Source: Dyadobacter frigoris (GTDB lineage Bacteria; Bacteroidota; Bacteroidia; Cytophagales; Spirosomataceae). Taken from it: a stretch of 64,000 bases of DNA. Location: the NCBI RefSeq assembly GCF_005280585.1, contig NZ_SZVO01000017.1, positions 62,001 to 126,000 of the forward strand. The letters run 5' to 3'. Below the pieces are notes generated by a model that saw nothing but the letters and a program-made list of their open reading frames with translations, was not told the origin of the DNA and ran no database searches. The position numbers and the translations under genes were made by a program. Shown here one piece after another: positions 61,668-64,000 of the stretch (positions are counted from its first letter, which is position 1; each line of letters begins with the position of its first letter).

Positions 61668-62827
61668 AAATCAATAATTTAACTCTGATCACTTTTTTAA
61701 TCTGCGGGGTAACACTTCATGCTCAGACGCCTGTTTTTATCTCCGGGACAGAAGGTTACAAATCGTTCCGTATACCTGCAATCGTTCGTGTGTCAAACGG
61801 AGATTTGCTGGCATTTGCAGAAGGAAGAGTAGCCGGGAGCGGTGACTTTGGAGACATTGATATTGTTATGAAGCGCAGCAAAGACAAGGGTAAATCATGG
61901 TCAGCTGCGAAAGTAGTAGCGGGCTATGACAATCTGCAGGCAGGTAACGCGGCACCCGTGATAGATCTGACAGATCCCGCATTTCCGAAAGGCAGGCTTT
62001 TTCTGTTTTTCAACACAGGAAACAACCACGAGGGAGAGGTCAGGAAGGGGAAAGGATTACGGGAAGTCTGGTATAAAACTTCGGTAGATGCAGGTATAAG
62101 CTGGTCTGATCCTGTAAACATTACAACCCAGGTCCACAAGCCTAAACAGTCAGAGGTCAACGCGGCTTATAATTATAGTGAAGACTGGCGGAGTTATGCA
62201 AACACGCCGGGGCACGGAATGCAACTGATGGAAGGCCCATACAAGGGCAGGATTTACATCGCTGCCAACCATTCTCAGGGAGAACCAAAACCCAAAGGGG
62301 CGGACTACCAGGCGCATGGGTTTTACAGTGATGATCATGGAAAGACATTTAAAATCAGTGAGACGATTTCCATTGAAGGTTCCAATGAATCCACAGCGGC
62401 GGAAATTTCGGGCGGGAGAATTATGTTCAATGCACGTAACCAAAAAGGTGATGTGAGAGCTAGAATTGTAGCTATTAGCAGCGACGGCGGAGTAAAATGG
62501 GATACTACTTACTTTGACCGTAATTTGCCGGATCCGGTTTGTGAGGGAAGCATCCTGACTATCGGAAAAAATAAAAAACAGAATATTCTCGCTTTTTCTA
62601 ACGCTGCAGACACAAAAAGTCGTGATAATCTCACCTTGCGCATCAGTTTTGATGACGGCAAAACCTGGAAAAAACACTATGTAATCGATAAAAGCAGCAA
62701 AGGTGAAAAGGATTACACCGCTTATTCTGATATTGTCAAAACGGCTAAAAAAAGTGTCGGGATTTTATATGAATTTAATGATTACAAATCGATTGTTTTT
62801 AAGGAAATGACTTGGGGAAATAAATAA
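61664..62827 (+). CDS. nanH: secreted exo-alpha-sialidase
   Basis: This 387-residue GH33-type enzyme releases terminal sialic acids. A signal peptide ends near residue 20 (VTLHAQ). The substrate-binding FRIP motif is at 35-38 (Arg36), and the acidic loop GSGDFGDID (58-66) supplies the catalytic Asp. Asp-box repeats are at SKDKGKSWS (72-80), SVDAGISWS, SDDHGKTF, SSDGGVKWD and SFDDGKTWK, one per propeller blade. The nucleophile/general-base Glu region is SNESTAAEI. There is no lipobox, so it is periplasmic or secreted. It is the last gene of the locus. Its length, just the catalytic propeller, is at the short end of the family, with no lectin module. Confidence 0.93.
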   Translation: MKINNLTLITFLICGVTLHAQTPVFISGTEGYKSFRIPAIVRVSNGDLLAFAEGRVAGSGDFGDIDIVMKRSKDKGKSWSAAKVVAGYDNLQAGNAAPVIDLTDPAFPKGRLFLFFNTGNNHEGEVRKGKGLREVWYKTSVDAGISWSDPVNITTQVHKPKQSEVNAAYNYSEDWRSYANTPGHGMQLMEGPYKGRIYIAANHSQGEPKPKGADYQAHGFYSDDHGKTFKISETISIEGSNESTAAEISGGRIMFNARNQKGDVRARIVAISSDGGVKWDTTYFDRNLPDPVCEGSILTIGKNKKQNILAFSNAADTKSRDNLTLRISFDDGKTWKKHYVIDKSSKGEKDYTAYSDIVKTAKKSVGILYEFNDYKSIVFKEMTWGNK

Positions 62828-62923
62828 GTACTTATAAAAAAACTGTATCACTGCTTTCAAAAACCTCAAATAAAAAGTATTTTGTAAGATCTCTCAGACT
62901 GTATCTGCTTGTCGGGGTTTGCG

Positions 62924-63370
62924 TTACGGTTTCCATACGTGTTTTTCTTTTTGGAGGTATTTAGCCCGGGCATAAAGCGCATCGTAAACTTTAAGGCCAA
63001 CTTCAAGCATTTGATGGTCATCTGATATGGTATGCGAAAGACCTGCTGAAATAGCCCACAGTCCGGCAGCCTGCGGGGCCATTTCAAAGCGGTCGGTGTC
63101 GGCCGCCCTGACAATTATTGCAAGTTGATGGATTGCCGGATCCGTGATCTTGTGCCTGGCAACGATGTAATCAAAACTGCACTGGTCACCATAATGGGAA
63201 TACTCAGCGCCGTCTATATGATAGGGGATTGCATCCGGTTCTGATGCTTTATCAAAAACCTGGTCTTTGGGGACATAGTAAAATATCGCCTCCGGATCCA
63301 CGAAATTCTTTACCAGCCAGGGGCAGGCGATCCTATCGATTTTCGGACGTTCGCGGGTGATGCATTTCAT
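62924..63370 (-). CDS. ChrB C-terminal-domain protein (chromate resistance)
   Basis: This 148-residue protein matches the C-terminal domain of ChrB/chromate-resistance proteins: CITRERPKIDRIACPWLVKNFVD with conserved cysteines, AIFYYVPKDQV, then HYGDQCSFDYIVARHKI and DPAIHQLAIIVRAADTDRFE. I place the start at ATG 63370, four bases after the stop of the DUF1259 gene; the frame is open further upstream (to 63469) but overlaps that gene. It has no signal peptide. The N-terminal ChrB DNA-binding domain is missing, which is common for stand-alone copies. Its link to chromate here is by family only. Confidence 0.8.
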   Translation of the reverse strand: MKCITRERPKIDRIACPWLVKNFVDPEAIFYYVPKDQVFDKASEPDAIPYHIDGAEYSHYGDQCSFDYIVARHKITDPAIHQLAIIVRAADTDRFEMAPQAAGLWAISAGLSHTISDDHQMLEVGLKVYDALYARAKYLQKEKHVWKP

Positions 63371-63374
63371 TTTG

Positions 63375-64000
63375 TCAGTGCGTTGAGTGTGTGCCTTTTC
63401 CTGATTTGCCAAGCACATCCAATGCTTCCCTGAAACCTTTGGCCAGTGTGGCGGCCGGTCCGCGCCCATAATAATGAAGGAAAATAATCCTTGGGTTTTC
63501 TCCGAACATGTGGTTATGGAGCGCTACCACTTCCAGATTATTGATGCGCAGTACTTTGATAACAGCGTTTACTTCTTCTTCCAGCATAGCGATATCGCCA
63601 GCCACATGCGCGCTATCTTTGTTGCCGGCAAAACTTGCCCAGGAGTTCAGACCTATGGCAGCCGTCATTTCTGCACCCATGGCCATTACCGTGAGGTCAT
63701 CCCGTCCAACTGTATATTTATAGGTTGGTCCGTTCACCGTTCCAGTGTATTTGACAATGCCATCCAATGCGGGAATATCAAATAATTCTTTTCCGGTAGT
63801 GGTAGGTGGTGCGGAAGGTGCAGGCTGGTTTGCAGGTGAAATCTTGGCATCTTTAATGGTTGACGCAAATTTTTTGGCCAGCTCTTCCGGCGTGCCCATG
63901 CCATGCATGTGCATGTAGAATATGCGTGGCTGTTCATAGAAAAAGTGATTGTGGATAGCCCCTATTTCAAGGCCGTTGGCATGCGCCGCTGAAATCAAGG
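63375..64000 (-). CDS. DUF1259 protein (LppY/LpqO-like), N-terminus beyond the window
   Basis: The visible 208 residues are the C-terminal part of a DUF1259 protein, which usually has about 300 residues with two related halves. The pattern LEIGAIHNHFFYEQPRIFYMHM and, about 110 residues later, LEVVALHNHMFGENPRIIFLHY, each with an HNHxxxExPR motif, is the family repeat; the histidines and glutamate probably bind metal. A proline-rich linker (PANQPAPSAPPTTT) separates the halves. The frame runs off the window edge, so the internal Met at 63998 is not the start. It lies four bases upstream of the ChrB-like gene; the two often occur together. Confidence 0.85.
   Translation of the reverse strand, partial: LISAAHANGLEIGAIHNHFFYEQPRIFYMHMHGMGTPEELAKKFASTIKDAKISPANQPAPSAPPTTTGKELFDIPALDGIVKYTGTVNGPTYKYTVGRDDLTVMAMGAEMTAAIGLNSWASFAGNKDSAHVAGDIAMLEEEVNAVIKVLRINNLEVVALHNHMFGENPRIIFLHYYGRGPAATLAKGFREALDVLGKSGKGTHSTH

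Noticed and set aside
1..64000. CRISPR arrays, tRNA, rRNA, intact transposons, prophage
   Set aside because: No regularly spaced repeats, tRNA cloverleaf, rRNA stretch, phage genes or complete transposase was seen on either strand by reading.

Overview
The window reads as the chromosome of a Bacteroidota bacterium, most likely order Cytophagales (Spirosomaceae, Dyadobacter- or Spirosoma-like). The basis is two SusC/SusD pairs, a FecI-type sigma factor with a FecR-type anti-sigma factor, C-terminal type IX secretion (T9SS) sorting domains, DUF4136 lipoproteins, weak ribosome binding sites and a promoter of the Bacteroidota TTG-N19-TAnnTTTG kind. No rRNA, tRNA, CRISPR array or intact mobile element was seen. 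The species is an inference.

Layout. (1) 573-16703: ECF sigma and FecR-like anti-sigma genes, a terminator-like hairpin, SusC and SusD, then two tandem secreted polysaccharide lyases with alginate-lyase-like catalytic domains (929 and 1940 aa) carrying FN3, LamG, ricin-like and CBM3 modules and T9SS tails. This looks like a locus for a uronic-acid polysaccharide. (2) 16905-23308: a secreted serine hydrolase, two AraC regulators, a cupin lipoprotein, the frameshifted remnant of a carboxymuconolactone-decarboxylase-like gene, and a PQQ-type dehydrogenase lipoprotein. (3) 23565-30056: an RND efflux set (adaptor, permease, TolC-like) followed by a receiver-like protein lacking its phospho-acceptor and a truncated flavoprotein. 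(4) 30057-39478: a gene-poor stretch with a DUF2252 protein, an ABC permease, a glycosyltransferase-like protein, an AraC regulator, two DUF4136 lipoproteins and several gene scars, including an IS end and an AraC fragment. (5) 39715-45334: an arsenic operon (arsR, DUF6428, GNAT, arsC, acr3, arsO-like monooxygenase) ending in two tandem metallophosphoesterases. (6) 48974-45596 on the minus strand: a compact five-gene redox operon, Rieske lipoprotein, thioredoxin-like, ApbE, DUF4266 and DUF3570. (7) 49458-62827: a sialic-acid utilisation locus with divergent GntR regulator, SusC, SusD, neuraminate lyase, a kelch epimerase fused to a Na+ symporter, sialate O-acetylesterase, AGE epimerase and sialidase. 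(8) 62924-64000 on the minus strand: ChrB-like and DUF1259 genes.

How the parts work together. The sialic-acid locus gives a complete outside-to-inside route: sialidase and acetylesterase release and trim sialic acid, SusCD imports it across the outer membrane, the kelch domain equilibrates anomers in the periplasm, the symporter imports it, and lyase plus AGE epimerase convert it to GlcNAc. No sugar kinase is present. Two copies of a GT-N3-AC operator flank the divergent GntR/SusC promoters. The arsenic operon couples reduction and efflux to accessory genes of unknown role.

The strongest candidates for undescribed biology are the Rieske-thioredoxin-ApbE-DUF4266-DUF3570 operon, the tandem phosphoesterases ending the arsenic operon, the matching long hairpins inside the signal-peptide codons of both lyase genes, and a possible small transcript with TTTTAC repeats at 30167-30480.
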